Shown one piece after another: positions 12,587 to 24,181 of a stretch of DNA of 64,000 nucleotides; the first letter of the stretch is position 1; the number at the start of each line of letters is the position of its first letter. The notes below the pieces were generated by a model, which saw only the letters and a list, made by a program, of their open reading frames with translations, ran no database searches and had not been told where the DNA came from. The position numbers and the translations under genes were made by a program. Location of the stretch: positions 11,966,001 through 12,030,000 of the forward strand of contig CM055612.1 of the NCBI GenBank assembly GCA_029379385.1, in the 5' to 3' direction. This DNA is from Quillaja saponaria (Eukaryota; Streptophyta; Magnoliopsida; Fabales; Quillajaceae).

Positions 12587-15500
12587 TCATTTGATATCAT
12601 GGAATGATGGCAAGACAGCAATGAGGGGGTCTCCGTAACCGACAGCTTCTGTAAACAATACACAGCAAAAACCGGAGTAAGGAAATCATCCAACAAGGAA
12701 AAATGGAAGGGTCATAAAACATTGATCCGTCACTAGTTCCAAAAGATTGATGGTATAAAACTCATTATTATTTGCACTTAGCATACACTATATTTCCAAT
12801 AGATTAATGGTATAAAGTATAAACTCATTATCATTTACACTTGGCATACAACATAGTCTGAAAATTGACAAGATAATGGGTTTCGTTTCTAACCTATTTT
12901 TCCTCAGTGTCCAATGAGAGTTTCAACGGATAGATAACTAGGTAAAAGTGCAAGTAGGAAGCTACTGGTTGTTTTGCACTGTTTAATAGCAAATGACAAT
13001 ATCTAATGATGAGTAGTCGGGGTTCTATGCATAATTGTAACAAGGGGACTAAACACAAGTTCTATAGCTGTACTATGAAGATAATACGTGTTTGTATGAC
13101 TAAACTTCAACAAATTAATAAAGAAGCCAACTGGCACACCCTGGAGTGCTGTCTTTCATCCACTTGAAGAGTATATATAACACCAGTAACCAGGTATCAT
13201 AAATTATAATATACCTCATGAATCTGCTTAAGTGTACTAGATGCAGACAATCTATAAAAGAAGAGGAGACAAATCGTTGCTGTATGCCTCCTAGGTGTCT
13301 TGACCATTTTATTGATAACACATTTGCCAATTTAATTATAATTTTTAGTTTATAGCTTATACGGATTTACCATTTATGTTCAGAAGACTGAATGTAGAAT
13401 ACTAAAATAGTCAAAATTATAGTTTTTGCTTATATTTATTGGGATGACACCTGCTCGATATTTGCAGTCCAAATGAGACACCACAACTAGAAACGACTGA
13501 ATATAGAACGCTAAAATAGTCAAAATTATAGGTTTTGCTTATATTTATTGGGATGACACCTGCTCGATAGTCACCATCCAAATGAGACACCACAACTAGA
13601 AACCATCTTTCTAGTGACAGATTACTATTTGAGTGCCATATCAAACAACTCATATGACACAAAAAATTCATTTACACCATACCTCCATCTTGAAAGAGTA
13701 GCTTGAGAACTTCCCCAGCTACATCTGACTGCTCAGCATATCAAAGATAATCAGTTAGGAGTATATATGGGGAGGACCCCCTAGTAAAGTAGTAAAGAAA
13801 CTATTAGGATTTAGGAGTATATATTGGGAGGACCCCCTAGTAAAGTAGTAAAGAAACTAAGGTTATAATATCACCTTAACAGGCAGTTCTGTGCCAAACT
13901 GATCCAGATATCCAATTACCTGTCCTTCTTTGATTACATCACCCTGTTGTGGATGTAAAAAATGTATAGAGGCTGAGAACTTTCTTTCGTTGGACAACGA
14001 CAAAATAATGTGTTGAAACTATTATGATGAAAGACAAAATCATGAAACATATACCTCTTTACAGATAGGAGGTTGCTTCTTTCCTTTCACTGTTCTGCCC
14101 CTTCGGAATGACCCAACCTGAAGAAAGCAATAAAATGTTATTGCAGAAAACAACTTTGACCTAGGAAAGAAATAGTGGCCCAGTGATAGTACAGATCACA
14201 ATGTAAAATAAATAGGTATCATACTGTAGAAGATGAAACTAAGACATGTGCATTAGAACCAGAAGCTTCCAATGCTGCTAACTTTGATGACTTCTCTAAG
14301 GGAACATTTATAAATGGACTGATTTTTCCTGGAGATGATTTTGCCGGAGATGACGGTGGTGGAGCGTCTGTAGCAGACTTAACCATGGGTTCAGATGGAA
14401 TAGCTGGTGGGCTCGTTGGTGAAATGCTGGACATGGGAGCTACTGTCGCTCCAATGTTTCTCTTAAGATGCATCTCAAAGTCTCCAACCTATCATAAGAT
14501 AAGTCCAATCAATTTAACACCTAAAACATTCTATAGAAAGTAGAAACAATCACATAGCAGCTAAATATATGCAGCTTGAGGATAATCCAATCACAGATAA
14601 CCACAGCAATCATGAAAGATCCAGGTGTAGTTTTATGAACTTTAACCAGTTCATCTCATAAAATTTTGTATTTAGAATTTTTCTTATTCCCAATATTCAT
14701 TTCCTATTATTTATCTTTGTTGTTTTTCTTTCTCTTGTTACAAGAATTAAATAGGAAGTGACTAAATCCACAAGCTACTGGTCCATTGATACAAACTTCC
14801 ACAGCATACACATACTAAAGAGTGATAGGAACCAAGTCAAGTTAGAGAAGTCCAGTATTAGAAGTAAAATTGAAGCTATTGGTCCATTATATGTTTTGTT
14901 GGAAATGTAATTTTCTTGAAGCAGTTTCATAGAAATCAGGTAACAGGAATGGAAGTTCACCTTTAGTTTCAGCTCAGCAACTTCTGTCTCGTCACAAACC
15001 TCTAGCACCAACGCCTGGTGATTTGATCACAAATAAACAAACTAGTCATGCTCCAACAAGAAAGAAAGAATTCAAAACATGATAATAGTAAGTATTATCA
15101 TTGGGAAATGTCAAACAAAATCCTATTACAAGTCAATCAATGGCCTCATAAGTAAAGACAAACTATGTTTTACAGAATGAACATACTGAAAGGCCAGTCA
15201 TTGGTATGCCCCAAAGATGCTCTTGAAGTGCTAAGACTTTGCGGAGGTTTTATGTTTAAATTTTGCCTTTCAGTGAATCCATATAGGAGATTCACATAGG
15301 ACAGTGGCTGTAACAGAATAATATTTTTCAATCTTTGATGACAGCCGATATCAATAATTAAGTGATAGATACCTTATGATACATTCACTTATTCAGGACA
15401 GTAAAAAAAGGAAGTACTTATACAGCTATACTGATTAGTGTAATATCACTCTTGCTAATTTCTGTGCAAGTATCATCTACCACTAATACTCTAGCAAATA

Positions 15501-17286
15501 CACCTATGATGTAGCAAGCAACTGACCTCAAATCCATTCGGAAAAGTGGCAGGCTGAAGAGTTCTCTTCTCCAATGAGTCTTGCGGAATGGCATCTAATG
15601 AAATTGTCCCATCATAGTTATAATCACAAGGTCTTAAAAGATAAGGATTTTCAATAAAAGCATTTTAATTCTAAAACCTAATTTGTTCCTTATAACATGA
15701 ATGGTGATGTGCAAATATACAAGCAGACTTCCTTAATGAGCATGAAGATACAATTGGATAGAATCACATATCACATCCATGTAATCAGAATCTGAAAAGA
15801 ATACATAGAAACAGTAAAAGACTGCCATATAGTGGCCACTATAAATCAACAACTCTCAGCTGCAAGTAGTCAGACCAACATAACATCAGCAGGGGTCTGA
15901 CGTTCTGTGTGATAAAAATGCTAAAGGAAAACATCCTTTTGTTCTTTCTGTTTTGTTTTTGTTTTCTAGGACAGGTACAATGGAAAATGATATGCCATGT
16001 GATAAATTGCTGACAACAGCTACTAAAACTGATGCATGTTGCATGTTGCATGTTGCATGTTGCATGTTGCATGTTGCATGTTGCATGTTGCATGTTGCAT
16101 GATTTTGGTAATATTTAAAATTCAACATCTGGACCAACACAATGCCAAAAAAAAAAAAGAAAAGAATAACAAGGGATGCAGATTTGAAAAGAATAAAGAT
16201 ATAGTTAGATTGAAATCCAGAAAACCAACCATCAGATTTCACATCTGATGTCTTCACACATGTTGCCAACATTCCCTTCCGCTTTCTCGGAGAATAAGCA
16301 AACTTCTCACCACAAACGAAGCCTTGAATGTTTAATTTACTTGCAGCAGGTCCAGCTGGCATTGTGCACAGGGACTGTAACAGGCTTCTCAAGATACGAT
16401 CTTACATGTGAAACCATACCAATGGAATCTGGAATTCAGAAATAATAATTAGACATCTGCTTCATGTCATTTCCCTTGGATGTGCAAGGAGAAAAAGAAT
16501 TTATACATATTTACACAAATAAATAGATGCTCTTGCTCGTGTATCCGCGTATGTGATGCATGGAATCAATCATTTGAAGTAGTACTACTTTAATTGTTAG
16601 ATTGGACTCACAAGATCAGACATGTCAATCTATGTTCACTTGCTAGAGAGCAATTGCAGACTTGTTAATATTATGGATTCGAGCTGTTACATTCAACATC
16701 TCCACTAAAAAACGTCAGGCATTCACATGCCATTGTTATAATGATGCAATGTGTTTGACAGAAAACCATTATCTAGTGGCCTAGCACTTTGTTAGGTGTC
16801 AAATCTAATTGGTGAAGACTTATTTTCTTCTTTACAGCTGGAGAAGGCTTTTAAATTTTTTTGACATTCTACAAATTACAGATTATGACATGCAAATAAC
16901 TCAACAGCATATATATAGAAACAAAAAATCACATAAGTTAAGTGTTTATATAATTATAAAACTAGAACATTTGCTAACTAGTAGTATAGAAAGCCTAAGA
17001 AAATACTAAATACATGAAGACAAAGACCATTTCCAAGTCCAAGCTGCCTTGAATTTAACAACAAAAGGATGTAAATCTAATACCACAAACAGAAAATTTG
17101 TGTAACAAATCTCACAAGCAATCATTATCATATTAGTTCTTAACAAGAAAAATTTAAGATTGAATCAGTTTCTTACAATCTTTCTAATTTTCCAGGGAAC
17201 CAAATAAAGCAAGATAAGCCACATTACAAGCTCAACTCATCCTATCAAACTTTTTTAGCCTAGAATTTCCACACATTTATGCGCAG

Positions 17287-17336
<50 letters not shown>

Positions 17337-17372
17337 ACATTGAAAGGATCTGATAGCAGCGGAGGACTCCAT
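12587..17372 (-). CDS. BADC1: BADC1-like biotin/lipoyl attachment domain-containing protein, nine exons
   Basis: Coding exons (5'->3' on -): 17372-17339, 16400-16230, 15594-15527, 15014-14961, 14488-14225, 14117-14055, 13943-13875, 13728-13683 and 12648-12587. They total 831 bases (276 aa), close to the length of plant BADC1 proteins. Family hallmarks are the N-terminal MESSAAIRSF, CDETEVAELKLKVGDFEM, LAALEASGS, the RTVKGKKQPPICKEGD segment, and the lipoyl-like fold of about the last 80 residues (EGQVIGYLDQFGTELPV, SDVAGEVLKLL, GYGDPLIAVLPSFHDIK). The biotin-accepting Met-Lys-Met type motif of true BCCP is absent. BADCs replace BCCP subunits in plastid acetyl-CoA carboxylase and lower fatty-acid synthesis. 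The N-terminus is a likely plastid transit peptide. Exon 2 is uncertain: a stronger-looking acceptor at 16429-16430 would put the reading out of frame, whereas the one used here (16401-16402) keeps it open. Confidence 0.85.
13384..13606. repeat. Tandem duplication of about 109 bp in the last BADC intron
   Basis: The segment containing TAGTCAAAATTATAG, then TTTTGCTTATATTTATTGGG, then ATGACACCTGCTCGATA occurs twice, 109 bases apart, with few differences. It lies between the exons at 12587-12648 and 13683-13728. Confidence 0.85.
13756..13856. repeat. Tandem duplication with 56-bp offset in a BADC intron
   Basis: TTAGGAGTATATAT, then GGAGGACCCCCTAGTAAAG, then TAGTAAAGAAACTA occurs twice with an offset of 56 bases and almost no divergence. 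It is intronic, between 13728 and 13875. Confidence 0.85.
16033..16101. repeat. Heptanucleotide microsatellite (TGCATGT)~9.9
   Basis: About 9.9 perfect copies of TGCATGT in BADC intron 2, between exons 16230-16400 and 15527-15594. Each unit contains TGCATG, the core of the plant RY (CATGCA) element on the other strand. Confidence 0.95.
17286..17334. repeat. (AT)n(GA)n microsatellite abutting an exon donor
   Basis: About nine AT units followed by about sixteen GA units. On the BADC strand this is a long TC tract starting three to four bases after the exon 1 donor GT (17338-17337). Confidence 0.9.
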
Positions 17373-17460
17373 GGGAATAATGATCGATCCAAGTGAAGGA
17401 AATGGAGATGAGAGATTTGAAGAAGAAGCCAGAAATGGAAGAGATGAATGTAGTAGTAAA

Positions 17461-17470
17461 ATTTATAGAG
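17461..17470 (-). promoter_or_regulatory. Candidate TATA box of the BADC gene
   Basis: CTCTATAAAT on the - strand, about 90 bases before the ATG at 17372. Transcription would start near 17430 and give a leader of about 60 bases rich in purine/pyrimidine tracts. Confidence 0.5.
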
Positions 17471-17479
17471 AAATTTGAA

Positions 17480-19427
17480 TATGGAAGCCTTAGTGTTAGA
17501 AGTAATTGAATTTGGTTTAACACAGTTGAGGGGGACTTGGAGATGTCCGCCCAATCTCATTAATTTCTCCGTTTTAGTTTGGAGCTGGCTATTGCTAAAA
17601 TGCGCATTGTTGTAGTGTGTCGTTTCTTACGTGACACTTTTAAGGGCTCTTCTGACCGGAGTTATTCTCTACATGTGGTCGTATGGTTTCAATATGCACT
17701 CTACCAATTTTTTTCTTTGCCCTTAGCACTCTACTCTTTGTAACGAACACATACAATTTTTTCATACATTTTCTTACACTAGTTGCAGCGCGCGCAAGAG
17801 TTTGCATGTTGTGTATATATTTGATTTAAATTAAATTTTTAATATTAATTAATTGATAAAAATATTTGTATATTAAAAAGGTCAAAGGAGATAGGAAAGT
17901 GAGAAAAGTACTATTTAGTAGTTGTAATACGGATAGGGATAGGAGATGAAGTCGGATGAGAGTAAAATTTAATATAATTTTTTCATCAATTTTAAATTAA
18001 TTTAATTTGTATGTAATATATATGTTAGGAGAAAATAAGAAGTCTCTTCTATTTATAATTACTAGCCACTGCATGTGCATAAAGAAGAAATAGTATGTAG
18101 GTGTTTTTTTTTTTTTTTTCCTTTTCTAATAATTCAATTTGATAATGGGAATTATTTTGTATGTGTGGAGGGAGTTGGGTATTTTTTTAATTAAAATAAA
18201 TTATAGTTATTAAGTAATAGGATAAGATTTCGGTGTTAAATTTATTTTTAAATATGTATATAGTATATAGTGGGAGATCGTCACTCACTTTTATAATAGC
18301 ATAGATATATATAATGTTAAATAAGTTATTATTGATGAATTTATATTAGAATTCATCACACTTATTATTAAATAATTAATTATTTAATTTTTATAAATTT
18401 AACATCATATGAAAAAGATACATGTATGTATATAACATTATTGTTAAGTAAGATATACTTTGTATGAACTACATACATCAGAAATTGTTCAAAATGAAAT
18501 AACTAATTACTCATATTTGTATTTTATCTCCTAATTTAAATGATTAATATGTGAATCATGTTGTATTTAGGTCGATCTTAAAATGTTTAATTTATCGGGC
18601 TTAATCATAATACTTTTGAATTGACAGGACAATATGTATGACACAAAAATTTAAAGTGTAACCATGTTGACCACTTTTTATCTAAACCCATTCATGACTA
18701 ACCTTAATCATCTAAATTCGTGTTGTTTTTGGGTCAAATTCTTGTGTCCTGTCAAAAATTGCACCACTAAGTACATATCATTACCGGAAAATCAATCATG
18801 GTTAGTTTAGCAAAAAACAGAAAAAGAAAAAAACATGGTTAGGAAAAAATCAATTATGCTGGCATGTTATGACCACATGTTTAATTCTTATTGCGCCACC
18901 TAGCTAGGCTAGCCAATTCGGCAAAATACGTGACTTATGTTAGTCAATTTAAGGTGTCAACATTGTTAGTGAATTTTAGTAATTAGTTAGTAGTATACCA
19001 CAATAAAAGTTAAAATTTGCATAAAAAACATTAAATTCAGGAGCCATAATTAGATGAAATTTAGTTTTTACTTTGATCAATTTGAACAACAAACACAGTT
19101 TAATCATAATTAATGTTCTCACCATTATCAAATGATATAATTTACGATATTCTTTTAAAATTAGACTAGATATAGAAGAATCCCAGGAGTTTTTTATTTT
19201 TCTTTGTTTAGTTATCAAGTTGGTGTCTCAACCAACTATACACTAATTGATTAATTAATATTTTTATTATGTTGATAAAATTTATTTGTTAATTAATTTA
19301 ATTAGCTAGTAAAGCCTTCAGGGACGTTGGATCTTGGAATTAAATTTTGTTGGAGGTTTGAATTTTGTTTGTGGTAGTTTAGAAGTTAGAAGCAATTAAT
19401 TGAAGTTGGAAAAGAAAAGCAAAGGCT
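17480..19427. other. Intergenic, AT-rich; no gene seen
   Basis: There are no open frames of protein-like composition. The stretch holds poly-T runs (for example near 18105) and AT-rich text. It forms the shared upstream side of the BADC gene and the downstream side of the 21378-23199 gene. Confidence 0.55.
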
Positions 19428-19967
19428 AATTTATTGTTTTGGTTTTTGAGAATTATATTATTTTTTTTATTCTTTTTTATAATCAAGTTTTTCAAGATTC
19501 AATTTTTCTATCTGGGTCCTTCAATATACATTTTTTTTTTAAATTAGATTTTTAATCAATCCAAAAATTATTAAATTTAAATGTACCCCAACATAATTAG
19601 TTAATATGGTTAATAATACAGGAGAAAAAGACTATAATCTATGAAAAAAATTTATATAAAAAAAAAGTCAGGTGTGAGATTTAAAATTAAGAAAATAATT
19701 TGAACTAATAATTGAGTTAATATTCATTTGATTTTTCTCTTTATGAATTAATATTTATTTTTTATTATCTCTTTAAAAACATATTATATATTTTAGTTAG
19801 ATTTCATCTCAATTTAATAATTTTGACTTGATTAAGAATTCAATTAAAAGAAAAAAAAAATTATGAAAGACTAAAATAGAAAAAATTGAATCGACCTCAT
19901 TGGAAAAAATAATTTTCTAGGACCAAAATAAAAAATATATAATCATCAAGGACCAAAACAATAAATT
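19428..19967. mobile_element. MITE-like element, about 540 bp
   Basis: The left end AATTTATTGTTTTGG and the right end CCAAAACAATAAATT (19953-19967) are exact inverted copies, and weaker inverted similarity continues inward. The interior is AT-rich and noncoding. The family was not recognised. Confidence 0.5.
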
Positions 19968-20013
19968 ATGAAATAAAGTAGATTTTTTTTTTCTATTTAC
20001 AGATTTGCATATT

Positions 20014-21140
20014 AAATTTAGGTTTAATTATATTTTTAGACCCTAAATTTTAATTTGGAGTTAAATTTAGTCATTTGAGTTTCAATTATTACATCTGGGT
20101 CCCACCAGTTTAAATTTGATAAAATTAGGTTTTGCCTTCAATTACCATTCAAATTAACACCAAATAATGTGATGTGGATAGGCAATGTCCACCGTGGCTA
20201 TAACAGAAGATGAGCTGTCCATTAACATGGCATACTTGTCAAATAATAAACAGTCACATGACTTGTATAAAATTTATATCAAAATTAAATTTAAAAAGTC
20301 TATTGTTTTAATAAATAAAACAAAATCCTTTATTTCTCTGTCCCACCACCATTGGAGTTTTTCCTTAACCAAGCTAATGCACTCTTGGAGATCACCTTTT
20401 CTGCTTTGATGGCCACCACTACTTTATTCGACAACGTAGCAATGTTAGCACTATGCCTTGCACTTCTGGAACCCACAATTTCGTCCCGGAACATTTTGCT
20501 TTCAAGCTCTTTTCTCTGGCTTAATTGCTGTTTGTTTGACAGAAAAATGTGAAAGTGGGGAAGTCGTTCGTCACAAAGAATTCTAATCAAGAGTACGAAC
20601 GGGTCGGTCTCATCTGCCTAATTTCGATTACTGATTTATACTCATTTTCCCTTACTTATGTCAACCTCCATAATCGTATCCTCACCCTCATTCATCAAAA
20701 TGATTTTAAAGAAGTTGCTTTGTTGTACCATGAAGTTGTTCAATGAAGGGATTTGGATTCATAACAAAAGATGATGGGAATGATAATTTATTTGTTCATC
20801 AGACATGGATTGGATCTGAAAGCTTTTTTTTTTTTTTTTTTAATATTATTATTTTTTGATATAAATTTTATACAAGTCACATGATTGTTTATTATTTGAT
20901 AAGTATGTCATGTGGATAAACAACTCATCTTTTGTTTAGCCACTTGTTTATCCACGGTGGATACCGTTTGTACATGTTAGATTATTTGGTATTAATTTAA
21001 ACTACAATTGACAGAAAAAAAACCCAATTGCATCAGATTGAAACTAGTGAAGACTCAATTGTAGTAATTGAAACTCGAGTTACTAAATTGAACTCTAAAT
21101 GAAATTATAAGTACCAAAAGTGCAATTAAGGCTTAAATTT
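20014..21140. mobile_element. Long-TIR (Pack-MULE-like) element carrying gene fragments
   Basis: The two ends are inverted copies of each other over about 270-285 bp: 20014-20285 and 20855-21140. Shared blocks include AAATTTA at the tips, GAGTTTCAATTA, ACCAAATAAT, TCCACCGTGG and ACTTGTATAAAATTTATATC. Such long TIRs are typical of Mutator-like elements. The interior (about 20330-20830) is GC-richer and exon-like, and no transposase is present. Target-site duplications were not clear, so assignment to MULEs is inferred. Confidence 0.7.
20366..20590 (-). pseudogene. Captured fragment resembling the N-terminus of a PERK/USP-type kinase
   Basis: On the - strand the open frame contains SARHSANIATLSNKVVVAIK followed by AEKVISKSALAWL, then runs off into unrelated residues. 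KVVVAVKA-x(3)-I-K-x-ALxWAL is the opening of plant cytoplasmic receptor-like kinases with an N-terminal universal-stress-type domain. The match covers about 20-45 residues and stops abruptly, as expected for an exon piece captured by the surrounding long-TIR element. The + strand beyond 20549 has another short open frame (to 20746, ending [12 protein letters not shown]) of unknown origin. Neither is likely to encode a functional protein. Confidence 0.45.
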
Positions 21141-21377
21141 ATAATATTCTACTGTTTTGACAATTACGAACATATTCCACCAAAAAGAGGCCGCTTTCTC
21201 AAGGCACTAATTTCTTGTGGGACTCATCCCAAAAAAGATTCATATTCGAAATCTCTTGAAATCTATATAGTTCTAGTAGTTATCTAAATTAAAAAGCAAA
21301 CATGACAACATGAAATTTATTTCTATTATACATGACATGAAACTAGAAATTGATATTCCCTCGACAGTTTTTTTAAT

Positions 21378-23199
21378 CTAAGCAACAATGTTAAGATGAA
21401 GAGATTCTCTAAATTCCAGCCTCCTAGTCTCATTGTAAAACGTTTTGATTTTGTTAGGCCAATATGTCAACCAAATCCAACCCCTTATCTCCCACTCCAT
21501 TGTCTTTCCCACAGCATTTCTATCCACTTTCCACCATACTCTATCTCCATACTCATCCCCAGCAAAAATGATTCCTCCTTGCCTGGTGAAAGGTCGGTGA
21601 GCACTCGAATATCTGTCTCTGAACCAAGATTTCGGGTTAAACAATGCAACCTTGGAAGGCTTTGATGAAAACACTTCTTTTCCATCCATGCTATCATGAA
21701 GAAACCAATTTAAATTCGCACTGTAACCATAAACAGATTCCTCAAATTTCCAAGGCTTCAACCTCGTGGTTGTGGTCTCTCCTGCTGATACCGTAAGTCC
21801 CAAGTAAGGATTAGCTGGTTCAAATGAAGCTTCTATACTTTTCTCTATACCAATCTCTGTCAGTGGATTGTCTGAAGATTTACTAACTGATACACTTAAT
21901 ATGTGTGTTTGCATTGTTGGTATAAGCTGCAAGGATATTCTTGAAGGAAAATGTTTTTCAGCTGCACCTACTCCTCTTTCATTCATAAGGGTATCATTCA
22001 CCAATTTGATAACATCACACCTTATATAAGAAAAAAAGAAAAAAAAATGGATAAGTACTAATTTTACTTCGAAATGAATATTTCACCCAAAAGCAAAAGC
22101 CAATGTTTTAAAATTTTTAGCCCGTTACATGTCCCTTATATATGATGATCAAGCTCATTATGTTAAATGTGGGTAAAGCATAAAAATTCATATACGACAA
22201 GAAAGAAAATAATAGTTTTAAGAACGAGCGATAGCAATGATCAAATGATTAGCCAATTAATCAAAGCGGATCTAATATCATGTCATGCAAAAACTTAACT
22301 GTAGACATTGATGTGCTAACAAACAATATATGACAATTAATATTGTACCTGATATTATCAATGTTCACCATGACATCAACCCACTTCTCATTGATTGAAA
22401 CTTTGTTATTGAATTGAATCACTCCTTCAAGTTGGTGATAGTTGAGAGAAAATTGCAGGCGCTCATCAGCTGAATGGTTGTTTGAATTCACAACATCCAT
22501 GGCTATAACAGGACAATACAATTGAACTTTCCATAACCCAAAAGAAGAATTTGCATAAGAAAACAAAGGTGATGGTGTTTTGAGTATATGGTGGGAGGCT
22601 TTGAGTTCCACAATCCAATTAGTAATCGCGAGGTTTACCGAACGCATCCATTGCTCTTCCAAGTTAGATCCTAAGAGTTTCATTAGCAACTTTGATGTTT
22701 GTCTTGATCGACAACATGTTAAATTATTCTTAAAAGTATTAAGGCATCCAGAACGAAGATCTGTAGGAGCTTCATAAATGCAAATTAGGAATGATAGAGT
22801 GAGAAATGCAAAGTTGAACATTTCAGGGAAGTTGGAAACTGAGTCAAGTTTGGGAAATTTGATGGAGGGGAAATTATTGTTAGTTCCATAGTGAAGGATA
22901 TCTTCAATAAGATTGGCTAAAAGATTGGAAATGGTTTTTTCATCTATTAACTTCAAGGATTTGGAGCTGAGGTTTAATGGTTTTGAGGTCCAAAGAGAGA
23001 TAGAGAGGTTATTAAAGTTTGCAACAACACCAAAAGAGAGTGTTGGAGATTGATTGTTTCTGGCTATGTTAAGATTAATAGATGGTTGGGATGAACCTGA
23101 AGTAAATAAGCATATGGACATGGAACTTGTTTTCCATTGTGACAATGGTGGAAGGTTCTGAATCCAGAAAAACACATTAGGAAAAGTAGAATTGGCCAT
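21378..23199 (-). CDS. Uncharacterised plant protein, two exons
   Basis: Exon 1 is 23199-22349 and exon 2 is 22020-21378. The donor GTACAA (22348-22347) and an acceptor ending in AAG (22021-22022) join the reading as NIR-CDVIKLVNDTL and give 1494 bases (497 aa). The protein starts MANSTFPNVFFWIQNLPPLS and has no obvious signal peptide. Residues about 145-160 are hydrophobic (FAFLTLSFLICIYEA). A tryptophan-rich C-terminal block follows (VWWKVDR, MEWEIRGWIWLTYWP). An Asn/Asp-rich middle is followed by EEQWMRSVNLAITNWIVELK. The overall look is that of a conserved plant-specific family of unknown function. I recognise no domain with a known activity and assign none. Confidence 0.8.
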
Positions 23200-23272
23200 G
23201 GATTTGAAGCAGCTTAAATAGAAAATCTCTCTCTCTCTTTCTTAGTGATATCAAGTAATTTGTATGAGTTTC

Positions 23273-23282
23273 ATATTTAAAG
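23273..23282 (-). promoter_or_regulatory. Candidate TATA box for the 21378-23199 gene
   Basis: CTTTAAATAT on the - strand, about 75 bases upstream of the ATG. A TC-rich tract (23226-23241) lies in the short leader. Confidence 0.4.
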
Positions 23283-23299
23283 ACTCAGGAATGAAGAAA

Positions 23300-24180
23300 A
23301 GCAAATATTCTGGTGGAGAAAAAGTCAGAGAGTGAAGCATATAATTAGTTCATGCATGATTAGCATTAGGAATAAGTTGGTAGAAGGATGATTGTACAAG
23401 AAAAAAATGTTGATGTGTCATACTTGATATCATATGTTATCCCTCAATATTCCTTGAACAGTTTGGCAGCTTATAATAGCCAATTAGAAAGATGTAATGG
23501 AGACTAATTGGATAAATTATCACATCATTTATAAGTGAGAAAAATTTAATGATTTTGTATATTATAACACTTCCATTCACGTGTACGTACAATAATTTGG
23601 ATTGATCTAACACATGGATTTTATGTTCTTAATTGGGGATGCAGATGCTGAAAGCGGAAGTCGGACTCATCTAACCTCTCCTACTTATTATATGATGTCA
23701 TGTTAAATAACCATTAATTAACCTAAAACGTAAGTTGTTAAAAATAATATGTTATGTGAGCTCTTAAAAATGAGTTTTGATGTTTATATCCTTCAATAAT
23801 GTAATCATGCATATGTAAGTGTAAATCTTTTGCGACTAATGAAATATTAAATAAGATTTGATGTGATTAAGATTCAAAATTCAAAACTTGACAAATAATT
23901 TATAGATGATATATCTCTTACTTTCTCTTGATCCCGTCATCCCCACTTAACTAAAAAGGAAGATATATAATCTAAAAGCTTTCTCTTCTTGTTAATTATA
24001 TGTTGTTTCACGTATTACTCTATTATGTTCCTTATTAATTTCTTAACGGAAGTAACACCCACTAATATCCAAATCGGGAAGTACGTATAAGTAGTTCACA
24101 TTCTTTAATGTGCTACTCTGCATTCCGATCTTCATTAATTTGTGTCTACTTGTGTGTGTTTGTTTTTTTTTACCTCAATT
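23300..24180. other. Intergenic; upstream flank, nothing recognised
   Basis: AT-rich DNA without protein-like open frames, RNA genes or repeats that I can support. Confidence 0.5.
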
Positions 24181-24181
24181 T

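Noticed and set aside
15886..16392. - strand open frame of 168 codons with HATCNMQ repeats
   Set aside because: It starts within real BADC exon 2 but continues through intron 2, including the heptamer microsatellite; the repeat peptide is not a real protein.
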